This document shows, piece after piece, positions 20,253 through 30,700 of a DNA stretch of 64,000 bases. The DNA comes from Pseudomicrostroma phylloplanum (taxonomy: Eukaryota; Basidiomycota; Exobasidiomycetes; Microstromatales), in NCBI GenBank assembly GCA_039545275.1, contig BCHS01000002.1, positions 1,426,001-1,490,000 on the forward strand, given 5' to 3'. Position numbers and translations under genes: made by a program. Position 1 is the stretch's first letter; each line of letters starts with the position of its first letter. The notes beneath the pieces were generated by a model, which ran no database searches, was not told the DNA's origin, and saw only the letters and a list, made by a program, of their open reading frames with translations.

Positions 20253-23200
20253 TCACTTGAACCAACTCTTCTTCTTCTTCTTCCCACCCGCATCTTCCCC
20301 TCCACTGCCACCAGCACCACTACCACTTCCAGTGCCCGGAGCCTGGGCCTGCGCAGCGGCCCTGCGTTGTTCGAGGATCCTAGCGCGCTGCGCAATCTGC
20401 GCCTGTGCCTGGTCGTCCGAGTCCAGCCCTAGCATACTCTGCGTCATCATACCCGTGTCGCCCTGCAGGGATTGCTGAGGAGGAGGAGGAGGACGTGGCT
20501 GGAACTGCTGCTGCTGCTGCTGACCTGGCTGACCTGGCTGGCCTTGCCCTGGAGCAGCACCTGGGCTAGGACCCCGGAAGCCGTTTGCTCCAGGAGGAGC
20601 GCCAGCGCCAGGAGGCAGACTACCGCTGAAGCCTCCCATTGGCATTGCGCTGGCGCGATTCTGCGGAGAAGGCCTCCATTCAGGACGCTGAGGCTGGAAC
20701 TGCTGAGACTGGGGACGCTGTTGCCATGCTTCAGCCGACGAAGTGGGCCCTTGCCCTTGCCCTTGCCCTTGGACCTGGCGCTGACTTAGGCCTGGTGAGC
20801 CATTGCTGAGCTGGAAAGGTCGACCTTGCTGTTGCCCTGGTGGAGGGGACCTCGGCGCGGGGAAAGGACCCGGGAAACCTTGCTGTTGCCCAGGCGGTGG
20901 TCGTTGACCCTGGAAAGGCCCTGGTCGACCTTGGCCTTGACCCTGCCCTTGTTGCTGCTGGAAGGGAGGGGGTCGCTGCCCAGGGAAAGGTCCTCGCGGG
21001 CCTCCTTGTTGCTGGAACGGCGGTGGCCTCTGTCCAGGGTGCGGGAACGGCCCAGGGAAGCCTTCAGGTCGCTGCTGCTGTGGAGGCGGCGACATTGAAC
21101 CTGCCCGGCCTCCTTGCTGAGGAGGAGGTGGCCTCGGCCGCTGGAACTGCTGAGGCGGGGAGAATTGGCCGGGCTGACCTCCCTGTTGAGGTGGTCTCGG
21201 CCGCTGAAACTGCTGAGGCGGTGAGAATTGGCCTGGCTGCCCTTGTTGCTGCTGGAATGGAGGCGGTCTCTGCTGCTGCTGCTGTGGGTAGGGGGGTCGC
21301 TGCTGACCTTGCCCCTGGAAGGGAGATGGAGGCCCACCTGCACTCCTCTGCTCGCCGCCGGACTGCTGGCGAGCGGGAGAAGGACCTTGCAATGCCTGCA
21401 GCTGAGACTGCTGAGGTGCGCCTGCAGGACCTTGGCCTGGCGCAGATGTGGGCGGAGAACTGATCTGTGCCTGCTGCTGCGATCCAGGCTGAGGCCTCTG
21501 CAGCCCCTGAGATGGAGGTGGTTGAGACACTTCGCTCTCCGTCTGACCAGCTTGAGCCGCCGAAGGAGGGGGAGGAGGAGCGCCCTGGGGTCGCTGAGGT
21601 GCAGGCGCAGGTGCCGATACAGTTGGTGAAGATGCCTCAGCACCAGCAGCGCCTTGAGTCTGAGACGGTTGACCAGACGAGGTACCAGGTCGGGAGCCTG
21701 TCCTCTGCTGCTCGGCGGACGGAGAGTCTTGCGATGTCAGAGAGGACGCGAGCTGTGGAGCTGGTCCTACCGAGGCAGGGGCACCGTGCGTCTCGCCTTG
21801 TGCTTGGGACGGTGCGAGCGAGGCCTGGCGAGACGCCTGCGGCTGGCTCTGCTGTGGTAGCAATCCCTGAGCTTCAGCAAGGCTAGTAGGAGACTCTACT
21901 TGTTGCTGGCCAAAGATGCCCGACTGGGAGATCGACAGTGGAGCGAGCTGAGGTGCCGCTTGCAAGGCAGAGGGAGCAAGTGGGCCGGCCTGCGACCTGT
22001 TAGGGGCCGGAGATGGCTGTCGTCCTGCTTGCGACTGAGAGCCCTGTGCCATAGCTCGCTGAGGCGAAGCAGGAGGCGGTGTGCCCGACTTGCGCGCGAC
22101 GGGAGACTGTCGCAATGCCTGCATGTGCGGCGGCATCGAGAAGGGGTCTCTCTGCACCGGTGGCGGTGTTGCGTTAGTCTGCGATCGTTGAGCAGCAGGC
22201 GAGGGCTGTCGAGACGACTGCAGCTGAGAAGGCGGTGGCGTGCTCCTCTGAGGTGATGGAGGAGGCAGAGAGCCAGCTTGCTGACCCGGTCGCTGCGGGT
22301 CTGACTGCCTGAGCATCTGCAGATGCGGCTGCTGAGGCGGTCCGCCCATGCGCTGAGGAGAATTCGGAGCAGGGGCAAAGCCCTGTTGCAGTCCTTGAGG
22401 TGCCTGACCATTGCGATTGTCTGCGCCTGGTGGTGGTGTTGCTCTTGCTTGGTTTCGAATAGGACTGACGGGAGTCCCTGCTGGGTACGAAGGGTAGGCT
22501 GGGCTCATAGCAGAGATCGGCGAGATCATAGCGCTGCCTCCATTGGGTTCACCACTAGCGCTGGGAGGTGCCATTGCCATGTACTTCTGAATACCAGAGG
22601 TCCTGATGCTAGGCAGAGTGGGTGGGCCATTCATCCGGGTGGGGACAGGGGCAGGCAATGACTTCGCGTCGTTTGCAGGCGGTGGTCGAGACTGCGCTTG
22701 TTGCTGCTGGGCAGGCATATTGTTGACCTGTTGACTGAAGCTTGGGTAGACCTGTCCATTGGCAGTTGGGGCTCCTGCAGCACCGTTAGTCGCAGTGATA
22801 GGCTCTGAGCGACCCAGAGCGGATGCCGCAGGGGGAGTAGCCGAGCGCGAAGCAGCAGCAGCAGCGGCCCTAGCCTGAGCTTGCTGATGAGCAGCCACAT
22901 TGGCCAAGTACTTTGTCTCTCGCTGAAGCGACTGCTGATCACGCATCGTCACTGGCGAAGGATACGTCGTCGCTCCGCCGCCTGCGGGACTCATGCCTGA
23001 GTTCTCGATCCTGGACGGGAAAGGGGCGTTGATTGGCTGGGTACGACGAGAGTTCGGCAGGGATGCATAGTCGGTGACGTCTGCAGAGCCGTGCTGGCCT
23101 GCCTTGTGAAGACCCTTCGCATTGCTGTCGTCCTTGCCCGTCCCCTTTGCCATCTTGACGGTCGGAGCGCCCAGATGCGTCAGGCGCTGATTGGCACGAT

Positions 23201-26200
23201 GATCGCCATGCTCAGCAGCACGACTGAACCAAGCCTTGGCTTCCTTGAGGTCCTTCACTGTACCGATTCCCATCTCTGTGAAGTAGCCGACGGCGTACTC
23301 TGCCTTTGCCAATCCTTGCTCACCCGCCTTCTTCGCCCAGAGATACGCCTCGGTGTCACTCTGCGGCAGGATGCCTGGGGCGCCTACTAGATACCAGGCG
23401 GTGAGAGCGAAGCAGGCTTCTCTGTGGTTCTGCTGCGCAGCAATGTTGTACATGTGAATACTCAAGCCGGCATCCTGAGGGCAACCCATTCGTCCGTACT
23501 CGTAGTTGACTCCGAGCTTGTAGGCAGAAGGTGCATAACCCATCTCTCCAGCCTGGGCGAGGAGCTCACAAGCGTACTCGGGGTCGAGGAAGAGGACATT
23601 ATCGATTCCTCGTTCGTGGAGGAGAGCAAGCTCATGAAGCGCATGAGGGAACTCTGGCGTAGCGGCGTCAGCTGATCTCTTTAGCCACTTCACGCCCTCC
23701 TTGGCCGAGCGCTTCAAGCCCAGCTCGCCATTCAGCTCAGCAGTAGCCAGGCGATACATGGCTCCAGGGTGTGACTGGGCAGCAGCCTTGCGGTAAAACT
23801 GCAGCGCCTTGCCGTTATCCCTTCGACAACCCCATCCCTTCTCATAGCAGGTACCGGCTCGATAAGCAGCGTCCGGATGTCCATGCTTTGCAGCGAGGAC
23901 GAAGAGCGGGTAAGCACGATCGAAGTCCTGCTTGTTCTTGGGTGTACCGATTCCATTGGCATAGCAGTCTGCCAGGAAGTACTGCGCATCCGACTGTCCG
24001 CGCTCTGCAATCTTCTTCAGCAGGCCAATGGCCTCCTTGATGAGCTCTTCCTTAGAGCCCGGCTGAGTGGGCCCAGGAGGCGAGTCAGGCATCGACTTGC
24101 TAGCATCGATCATGAAGACGGCAAACTCGTAGATGAGATCAGGATCGTTGGTCCTCTTTGCGTTGACCCTGTACAGCTCAAGCGTCTTGATATGTGAGAG
24201 GAGAGCGGCCTGTTCACCAGGCTTGAGATGGCTGTGGTCGAGCAGAGGCCCAGACGTTGAAGCAGCGATGGTCTGAGGACGGCCGGCGGCGAGGCTGTCT
24301 CTGTACGAAGACGAAGACTGTGCAATGTACGCATTGCCCGTGCCTCCAGCTAGTGTGCTACGGTTCTGAACAGAAGCTGAAGAGGCAGAGTCTGAACGAA
24401 GGTTTTCGTTCCTCTGATAGGCAGCAGCAAGACGAGCAGCTTGGCTTTCACCATTTTGGCCGTTTTGTTGGTCTGCAGAAGAACCAGAGTCCTCTGCACC
24501 TCCTTGGAAGAAGGCATCATTGTCATCCACCGCGTCGGGGTTGTTCGGGAAGAAGTCAGAAGCATTGTCGTCTGTCACATCTGTGGACGGCACCCCGCTG
24601 TCTTCCCTCTGCATCGCATTCAAGTGGTTGGACTCTGCTTCCATAGGCTCATCGCGGCCCGGAGCACCCGGAGCTGCTACCGGGGGATGCATGCCAAAGA
24701 AGCTGTCTGGCCGGTCTCGCTGCTCGCCGCCTTCTCCACGCTGTTCGACCTGCTGGGGTTCTCGTTGCCTCTGCTCCAGCTGCCAAGGATAAGGCGCCGT
24801 CTGTCGCTCTTTCTGCTCGTCTGGGTCTCGGCGTGGAAACAGGTCGGAAGGGTTGCCAGGACCATGCAGAACAGCTTGATGAGCCTGAACACTTCGGAGA
24901 GGAGGCATACCGCCTGCATTCGAACCTTCGCGAGCTGGTGAACGGTTGAGATCGAGAGCCTCCGTACGGGCCGGAAGGCTCTGCATAGCCACCGGGTCTG
25001 CTGCCGGGGCGGTATGTGGAACCGATGCCTGCGGTGGTCCAGAGGGCCGTGAGAAGTTGACGGAAGAGTTGCTACCTGTGCTCTGCATGGCCGCAGAAGC
25101 GACCCTCGAGCTGGCGATGGAGCTTGAGCCGACGGGCGAGCTAGAGCGCGGGGGTCGAGCATCCTCAGCCTCAGCGTTCCGTGGTGCAGTCGAAGCACTT
25201 GTGGGGCCAACAGGGAGCGAACCATTCCTCGCCTGTGCATCTGCGCCGGCGGGCTCCTGTTTCGGTTGATCGAAACCGGAGCCACTGAACATGTTTGCAA
25301 AGTTATGAGTCGATGAGCTCGGGAACATCGGCAGCCCACCTGCGCCGGCAACAGTCAATGTTGATGGTTGAGCCTCCTTCTCAGCGGTCGCGCCATCAGG
25401 CTGTCGTGGAGGCGAAGACCGGACTTCCATAGGTCTGGGAACCTCCCTGTGAGGTCTGGGAGGAGCAGACGAGAAAGGAGGTGGTGGCTGTTGCTGCTGA
25501 GTGGCGGGGAGTTGCGGAAAAGGCTGGCGAGTGAGGCCCTCCTGCTCGCTCTCGGCCTGTCCGCGAGCCTCAAGTTGTGACTTCTGCGGTTCAATCGAGT
25601 CGTCAAATTGTCCCTCGTGAGCGGACGAAGGTCCCTCTTTCTGTTGCTGTGAGGATGATCTCGGCTCAGCTTCCCCAACGGAAGCCTTTGTGCTCTCGCC
25701 CCGCGAAGCAGAAAGGTCCGTCGGTGGGAGCTGCCAAGGATACCTCTGCGCCAGAGGAGGCTGACTGCCAGGGTATACGGCAGGCTGCTGCTGCTGCTGT
25801 TGCACAGAGCTGCCTGCTAGCGGGGTAGCCTCAATCTTCTCTCGTTCAGGTGCTGAAGATCGTTGGATAGTCTGTCCTTGGGCATCAGCCGCGCTATTCG
25901 AGGCTATTTGAAGCGGGGTCGCAGAATCTGTCTGGCCTACTGCCACTTGTGGTTGTTGGTTGGGAACGCTAGCCGTAGGCGTGGGTTCGAGCGAGCCAGG
26001 ACGAGCGCCATCTCCTCCATCTGCGCTCCCAGACGGTCCATCACCCGCCTTGTCACCGAGTCCAAATATGCCACGCCCCAGGTCCAGAGGAGGTGCCACC
26101 TGGCCATGCAAGGATGACCGTTGACTGGGAGCCCACGTCTCAGGACTAGCCCGCTCCGACTTCTGACTCTCGGCAATGGATGTATTGGCTTCAACTGGGC

Positions 26201-26492
26201 TAGCAAGCCGCATCCCCGCAGAAGGAGACGAGCGTGCCTCTGCAGACTTCCTACCCTCTGCATCGCCGCCGCTGCTGCTGCCAGGTCGATTGAGAAATGC
26301 GCCGAGGCCCGTGTTTTGACTGACGCCTAGCGCACCAAAGTCGGAGAACTCAAAGGTAAAGGAGGCATCGGCTGCTTGGCTATTGGAAGTGTCTTGGTCT
26401 TGCGAAGTGCTGTGCCCTTGTGAGCTCGTGTTGTTGAAGCGATTGTGGAAGTTGAAGGCGGGCAAGGTTGGCGATTGGTGTTCGTCGGTCAT
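20253..26492 (-). CDS. Very large Sel1-repeat protein of the SKT5/Chs4 chitin-synthase-regulator type
   Basis: SKT5/Chs4 proteins activate and localise class IV chitin synthase (Chs3) at growth sites. This is one exon of 2079 codons. Residues from about 757 to 1108 form the ordered core: LELYRVNAKRTNDPDL, then Sel1 repeats such as AQYFLADCYANGIGT, AAYRAGTCYEKGWGC, AMYRLATAELNGELGL, SAYKLGVNYEYGRMG and AEYAVGYFTEMGIGT, which is the SKT5-type arrangement. The first 750 residues are Ser/Gln/Pro-rich and disordered. The last 970 are a Gln/Pro/Gly/Ser-rich prion-like region ending in poly-Lys and SWFK. Budding-yeast Skt5 ends in a CaaX prenylation box, and none is visible here. The stop codon overlaps a good splice donor (AAGTGAGG), so a further 3' exon cannot be excluded. 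Family call firm; the exact paralogue is not. Confidence 0.82.
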   Translation of the reverse strand: MTDEHQSPTLPAFNFHNRFNNTSSQGHSTSQDQDTSNSQAADASFTFEFSDFGALGVSQNTGLGAFLNRPGSSSGGDAEGRKSAEARSSPSAGMRLASPVEANTSIAESQKSERASPETWAPSQRSSLHGQVAPPLDLGRGIFGLGDKAGDGPSGSADGGDGARPGSLEPTPTASVPNQQPQVAVGQTDSATPLQIASNSAADAQGQTIQRSSAPEREKIEATPLAGSSVQQQQQQPAVYPGSQPPLAQRYPWQLPPTDLSASRGESTKASVGEAEPRSSSQQQKEGPSSAHEGQFDDSIEPQKSQLEARGQAESEQEGLTRQPFPQLPATQQQQPPPPFSSAPPRPHREVPRPMEVRSSPPRQPDGATAEKEAQPSTLTVAGAGGLPMFPSSSTHNFANMFSGSGFDQPKQEPAGADAQARNGSLPVGPTSASTAPRNAEAEDARPPRSSSPVGSSSIASSRVASAAMQSTGSNSSVNFSRPSGPPQASVPHTAPAADPVAMQSLPARTEALDLNRSPAREGSNAGGMPPLRSVQAHQAVLHGPGNPSDLFPRRDPDEQKERQTAPYPWQLEQRQREPQQVEQRGEGGEQRDRPDSFFGMHPPVAAPGAPGRDEPMEAESNHLNAMQREDSGVPSTDVTDDNASDFFPNNPDAVDDNDAFFQGGAEDSGSSADQQNGQNGESQAARLAAAYQRNENLRSDSASSASVQNRSTLAGGTGNAYIAQSSSSYRDSLAAGRPQTIAASTSGPLLDHSHLKPGEQAALLSHIKTLELYRVNAKRTNDPDLIYEFAVFMIDASKSMPDSPPGPTQPGSKEELIKEAIGLLKKIAERGQSDAQYFLADCYANGIGTPKNKQDFDRAYPLFVLAAKHGHPDAAYRAGTCYEKGWGCRRDNGKALQFYRKAAAQSHPGAMYRLATAELNGELGLKRSAKEGVKWLKRSADAATPEFPHALHELALLHERGIDNVLFLDPEYACELLAQAGEMGYAPSAYKLGVNYEYGRMGCPQDAGLSIHMYNIAAQQNHREACFALTAWYLVGAPGILPQSDTEAYLWAKKAGEQGLAKAEYAVGYFTEMGIGTVKDLKEAKAWFSRAAEHGDHRANQRLTHLGAPTVKMAKGTGKDDSNAKGLHKAGQHGSADVTDYASLPNSRRTQPINAPFPSRIENSGMSPAGGGATTYPSPVTMRDQQSLQRETKYLANVAAHQQAQARAAAAAASRSATPPAASALGRSEPITATNGAAGAPTANGQVYPSFSQQVNNMPAQQQQAQSRPPPANDAKSLPAPVPTRMNGPPTLPSIRTSGIQKYMAMAPPSASGEPNGGSAMISPISAMSPAYPSYPAGTPVSPIRNQARATPPPGADNRNGQAPQGLQQGFAPAPNSPQRMGGPPQQPHLQMLRQSDPQRPGQQAGSLPPPSPQRSTPPPSQLQSSRQPSPAAQRSQTNATPPPVQRDPFSMPPHMQALRQSPVARKSGTPPPASPQRAMAQGSQSQAGRQPSPAPNRSQAGPLAPSALQAAPQLAPLSISQSGIFGQQQVESPTSLAEAQGLLPQQSQPQASRQASLAPSQAQGETHGAPASVGPAPQLASSLTSQDSPSAEQQRTGSRPGTSSGQPSQTQGAAGAEASSPTVSAPAPAPQRPQGAPPPPPSAAQAGQTESEVSQPPPSQGLQRPQPGSQQQAQISSPPTSAPGQGPAGAPQQSQLQALQGPSPARQQSGGEQRSAGGPPSPFQGQGQQRPPYPQQQQQRPPPFQQQQGQPGQFSPPQQFQRPRPPQQGGQPGQFSPPQQFQRPRPPPPQQGGRAGSMSPPPQQQRPEGFPGPFPHPGQRPPPFQQQGGPRGPFPGQRPPPFQQQQGQGQGQGRPGPFQGQRPPPGQQQGFPGPFPAPRSPPPGQQQGRPFQLSNGSPGLSQRQVQGQGQGQGPTSSAEAWQQRPQSQQFQPQRPEWRPSPQNRASAMPMGGFSGSLPPGAGAPPGANGFRGPSPGAAPGQGQPGQPGQQQQQQFQPRPPPPPQQSLQGDTGMMTQSMLGLDSDDQAQAQIAQRARILEQRRAAAQAQAPGTGSGSGAGGSGGEDAGGKKKKKSWFK
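21120..21240 (-). repeat. Imperfect tandem repeat encoding GQFSPPQQFQRPRPP
   Basis: Two adjacent copies of about 57-60 bases within the SKT5-like gene encode nearly the same Pro/Gln/Phe-rich peptide. They differ at a few third positions and by a short indel, which points to old internal duplication in the disordered tail. Confidence 0.7.
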
Positions 26493-27270
26493 GATGCCGC
26501 GCGACTCCGAAGGAGGTGATGAAGAAAGGAGGGAAACAGTGAAGTGGCGACCAAGCTAGCACCTGTGTACTAGCGAGGGGTTGCTGGGTAGGTGTGCCAG
26601 GTGTCCGCGTAGCGTCTACAAGTCACGCTCTGGGAGGAGCCCTGGAAGTGCACTCCCGTGCGATCGCAATCGGAACAGCCTCAATCGGGCAACTTCAGAA
26701 GACAGACGTAAAGGGGGCGAGAATAGCCCGGAAGAATGCTTGCTTGCTTCGTTATGGTATGAAAGAGGTCGTGAGTCGTGAGAAGAGAATGTAGGGTGTA
26801 TGTGTGTGTATGTGAGGGTGTGTGTATGCTCGCGAGCGTGGGCACGAGGCGGTGGAGAAGGAGATGGGGGGGACGGAGGGCGAGGGTAAAAATTTACCGG
26901 GAATGAATGCCGTGGTGAGAGGTGGTGCCCAGGGAGTGTAGTGGAGGCGTGTCGTGGTTGGGTATGAAGATGAAGACGAGGCTGACTACGTGCGGTCCTG
27001 CCTTCTGTGTCCTTTGATAGCAATGGATCGGCGAGCGAGATGAGATCGTCTGATCTTCTTCTCTCTCTCTCTCTGTCCTGGCCTTTGGGTGTGTGGTGCT
27101 ACGAAATGTCGAAGCCGCGGAGAGGGTGGGTTTCCTGTTGGCCGGGCGTGTGTGGCCTGTCTGTCTGCTGCTGCTGCTGCCCTTCGCCTACTGGATTGGA
27201 CCACATCGATGTTCGTGAGGCGCGGGCGGGCGAGCGGCGGTGCATTCAACTCCGACGGCCCACGCCCAGA

Positions 27271-27290
27271 GACTGACTGACTGACTGACT
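27271..27290 (+). repeat. (GACT)5 microsatellite
   Basis: Five perfect tetranucleotide copies in the gap between the SKT5-like gene and the kinase gene. Confidence 0.9.
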
Positions 27291-27360
27291 TGGCCCGAGA
27301 CAATTACAACCAACGTCACTCAAGCAGGGTCGCGCGGGCGAGCAAGCAGGCAGACAGGCG

Positions 27361-27384
27361 CACACACGCACACACGCACACACG
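27361..27384 (+). repeat. (CACACACG)3 microsatellite
   Basis: Three perfect octanucleotide copies lie in the same non-coding gap as the GACT and GCAA arrays. Confidence 0.9.
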
Positions 27385-27472
27385 CCTACGCCCAAACACC
27401 GGCACGGGTGCAGTGGGCCCGGTCTCAGATCACTGCCACGCGCCCGCTCAGTCAGGCACGCAGCCGGGCAGA

Positions 27473-27498
27473 GCAAGCAAGCAAGCAAGCAAGCAAGC
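27473..27498 (+). repeat. (GCAA)6 microsatellite
   Basis: Six perfect GCAA copies plus a partial one. Confidence 0.9.
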
Positions 27499-27747
27499 CC
27501 CAGGCAACCATTCAAGCCTTTCTGCACAAGACCCTTCTTCGACACGCCATCTCCGCCCTTGCTGCTGCACAGGCACCACACAATCCTTCCAATTGGAAAA
27601 AGCCGCACGCACTTGGCAAATAGAAACGGACGGACGGACGCAGGAAGAAAGAAACAGACATGATGGTGGTATTACAACAGAAGGCATAACGCATGGCCAA
27701 GTGACCAATCGACATGCAGAGAATCCCCCACGCTCACACTGACTCCG

Positions 27748-30700
27748 CTAGTCCACCTCGGCCACCGGACCGACGCCTGCGCGCACGTAGGCTCGCGTCG
27801 AGAGCCAAATCGCACCTTCTGCCGTCCTCGGATCAGGGGGCATTTCCACCACTTCGCCCCGAGCCGTACTCTCACCTCCCTCCGTCGAGAGGAAAGACCC
27901 ATGCGTGAGCCACGGGTCCTCGAAGCACTCCCATGCACTGCCGCGCTTGTTGGCGTCGCGGCGCAGCAGCCTTGAGACGATGTGCTTCGCATACGGCGTC
28001 ACGAGTCGATTAGACGATGGACACAGGCTAGGCGGTGGTACGTCCAGGGACTCGTCGTTGGTCTGCGAGGGCCATCGCAGATCGCCCTTTGCGATTCGCA
28101 GGAGGTGAGCTTTGCGCTTGCGAGCATCGCGTTGAGGATCTCCATCGTCGGCACCACCGCCCCGATGAGGACCCTCTCGCGTGCTATTGGTCACCATCTG
28201 CAAACTGGCAGAGGTGGAGTTGACGCCGAAGCCTCCAAGAGCCAAGGAGCTTGGCGAGGTAGCGGTCCCTGGTGAGCCCTCGACGAAGGGTAGGCCTCCA
28301 CAGATGAGGGAATAGAGGACCACGCCCATGGCCCAGCAATCCGTCTTGCGTCCATCGTACTTTTTGCCGATGATCAGCTCCGGGGCAGCATACTCTTCTG
28401 ATCCGCATCGAGTCTCCAAGAAGGCCTTGTTGGGGTCCATGAATCTGCTCAGACCAAAGTCCGTGAGCTTCAGAAGAGGTACCTGTCCTACAGCCGATGG
28501 GGTGAGCTCTCCAGGCGACATAGCCGTGAAGAGGTCCCTGGTGAGGATGATATTCTCCAGCTTGATGTCTCGGTGGACCAGATGAATACTGTGCATCCAC
28601 CCGACGGCATTGGCCAATTCAGCGAACAGCCTCCGGATCAGCCACTCTCGCTGAGCCAGTTCCGAGTGATGAGCCGAGAGAAGATCAAAGAGCTCCCCTC
28701 CACCAACTCTTTCGAGAACGAGGACATGATGCCGCGGGGTTGAAAAGGCATTGATGAACTTGATCAAAGAGGGGTGCTCAATATGCTTGAGGACCTCCAC
28801 CTCTCGTACCCAGCTGACTCGCATACGCTCATTCTGATCGCAGGGCTGCCGCTCTATCATCTTGAGGGCGACTAACTCCCCACCGGTACTGACGTCCTCA
28901 TTTATGGTGCCTGGCGTTCCAGGGCGAGATTGCAAGAGCTCGAGAGCCACATCTTGTGAAGCGGATCTGGAATGCGGTACAGCAAGTGAAGCTGGCAAGT
29001 TAAGACTACTCGAGACTTGCGATGCTGCCGGGCTTGTTGTTCTCTTACTCAGGAAACCCCTCGAAGGCGATCGAGAGCTGGACTCTGCAGTCAGATGAGA
29101 CATTGACGACTTTCGCCAAGGACGTGGCCAATGCAAAGCTCTCAAACGTGACCCTGCCGCGTCCTTCTCTTTGCTACCAGTATCTAAATCTTTGCCATCT
29201 TCGCTGTGCACAGATGGCGTTTGCGATGGAGATGCCACTCTCACCAGGGAGAAAACGGAAGCCTTGGGTGGTAGCGGCGCACCGAGAACGACTTGGCTGA
29301 ATGCCCCAACGCCCAGTGTCCGCTCCACTCTGTATCTCCCCACACGATTTGTTGCTTCGTCTTCCGATTCTTCCATTGTGACGTCGTCGTCAAGCATCGT
29401 GCCAGACCTCCCTCTACCGCCCGGACTGGGCACAACGGTGCTTGGGGACTGAAGCGGAGCATCCGTGTCCGAGATGCTGCCAATCCGACTCGTAGAGAGA
29501 GGTCTGCGTGGTTGAGCTGTTAATTGCGCTGACGAGTCTGCTGATGTGGACGGCCTGCTCAGAGCGGATTGTGGAGCTTCGTCTGGGGCAGACGGCCTCG
29601 GTGGTATAATGCTACTGCTGCTTAGTTGCTCGCTGGGCCCTTGGTTGCGACGGTCCAGAGGACCGCTATCCACCACCTCTTCCGGTCGACGACTGTGGGG
29701 GCCAAGCGCGGTGGGCCCACCAGCGAGATTCAGAGGAGATGCGATCGAAGAGGTACCTTGACATACAGGAGAGCCTTGCGAGCGCATGACTTCTGCATTG
29801 GGATTACGGCCTGCTGTCATTGTTGTATTTAGCGGGCTCGAAGTAGAGTCGGAAGTCCTCTGTTGGAGAGCGGGTCGCTTGCTCCACAAAGGCGGGGGCG
29901 GCGAAGCCAGGCGTGAGCCTGAGGCAGCCGAGAACCCGTCAGTAGAGTCTGGCAAGTCACTCTTTTGATATCGCAATGGCAGCCAAGGCGACTGGACCGA
30001 GGCCGAAGCGGCAGATGGCGGCGAGTCCCATGAGGTGGTGCTGGTAGCGCTCTGATTGCTGACGCTTCTTGCGTGAGATGATTGCTCGCTGCCCTTGACC
30101 GGGGTCCGAGCTGGCGGAATCGGCGTATGCGAAGCGGTGAAGAAGTTCTTCGTCTTACTGACCGAACGAGTGGCCATCTCTGTAGATCTCGGGGGGCCGG
30201 ACGACTCGGGGTGGTCTCTTGCTGCAGGTGGAGGAGAGAAGCGTGTAGAAGGGCCAGCGTGACTGGCTGACACCTCCGGAGCGCTCAAGAAGGGCGACGG
30301 TCGTACGGAGAGCAGACCATCACCACTTGATACACTGTCTTCGCCATTGAGGTCGTGTAGGCGCGTCCACGTTGAATCCGGGCGCGTGCCAACACCACGG
30401 TCCAGGCCGTATTTACCCAAGGTGTATGCGCCCCCGAACATCGAGTCCCGCGATTCCATCTCCTCTTGACCGATTCCTGGACTCGGTAGAGGAGTAATCG
30501 GCTTACCCTCAAACTCATCCCAGTTCCTGCGCGAGCGAATGGAGCCTGCTGAGCTCAGCGCCGATGTATCATAGTAATCCGATGGACTGGACAGCTGAAT
30601 CGCGGCTGTTCTGAACGAGGAAGGGCGGCGCTCGTGCTGACGTCTGGAGCTACCTTGTCTCAGCGGATGACCACTGCCGGTGTCGTAGGTATGATAGTCG

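Larger units (their letters stand above)
26493..27747. promoter_or_regulatory. Upstream region of the SKT5-like gene with several microsatellites
   Basis: This 1.25-kb stretch lies upstream of the SKT5-like start and downstream of the kinase stop (both minus strand). It has an unusual density of short tandem repeats: a CT run at 27061-27074, GACT x5, CACACACG x3 and GCAA x6. It also has GT-rich sequence near 26795-26830. No protein-coding gene is supported; it is probably the leader and promoter of the SKT5-like gene plus the kinase 3' region. Confidence 0.5.

Noticed and set aside
20786..21643. A 285-codon open frame inside the SKT5-like gene
   Set aside because: It is a frame-shifted reading of the Gln/Pro/Gly repeats, giving Leu/Arg/Ser-rich nonsense.
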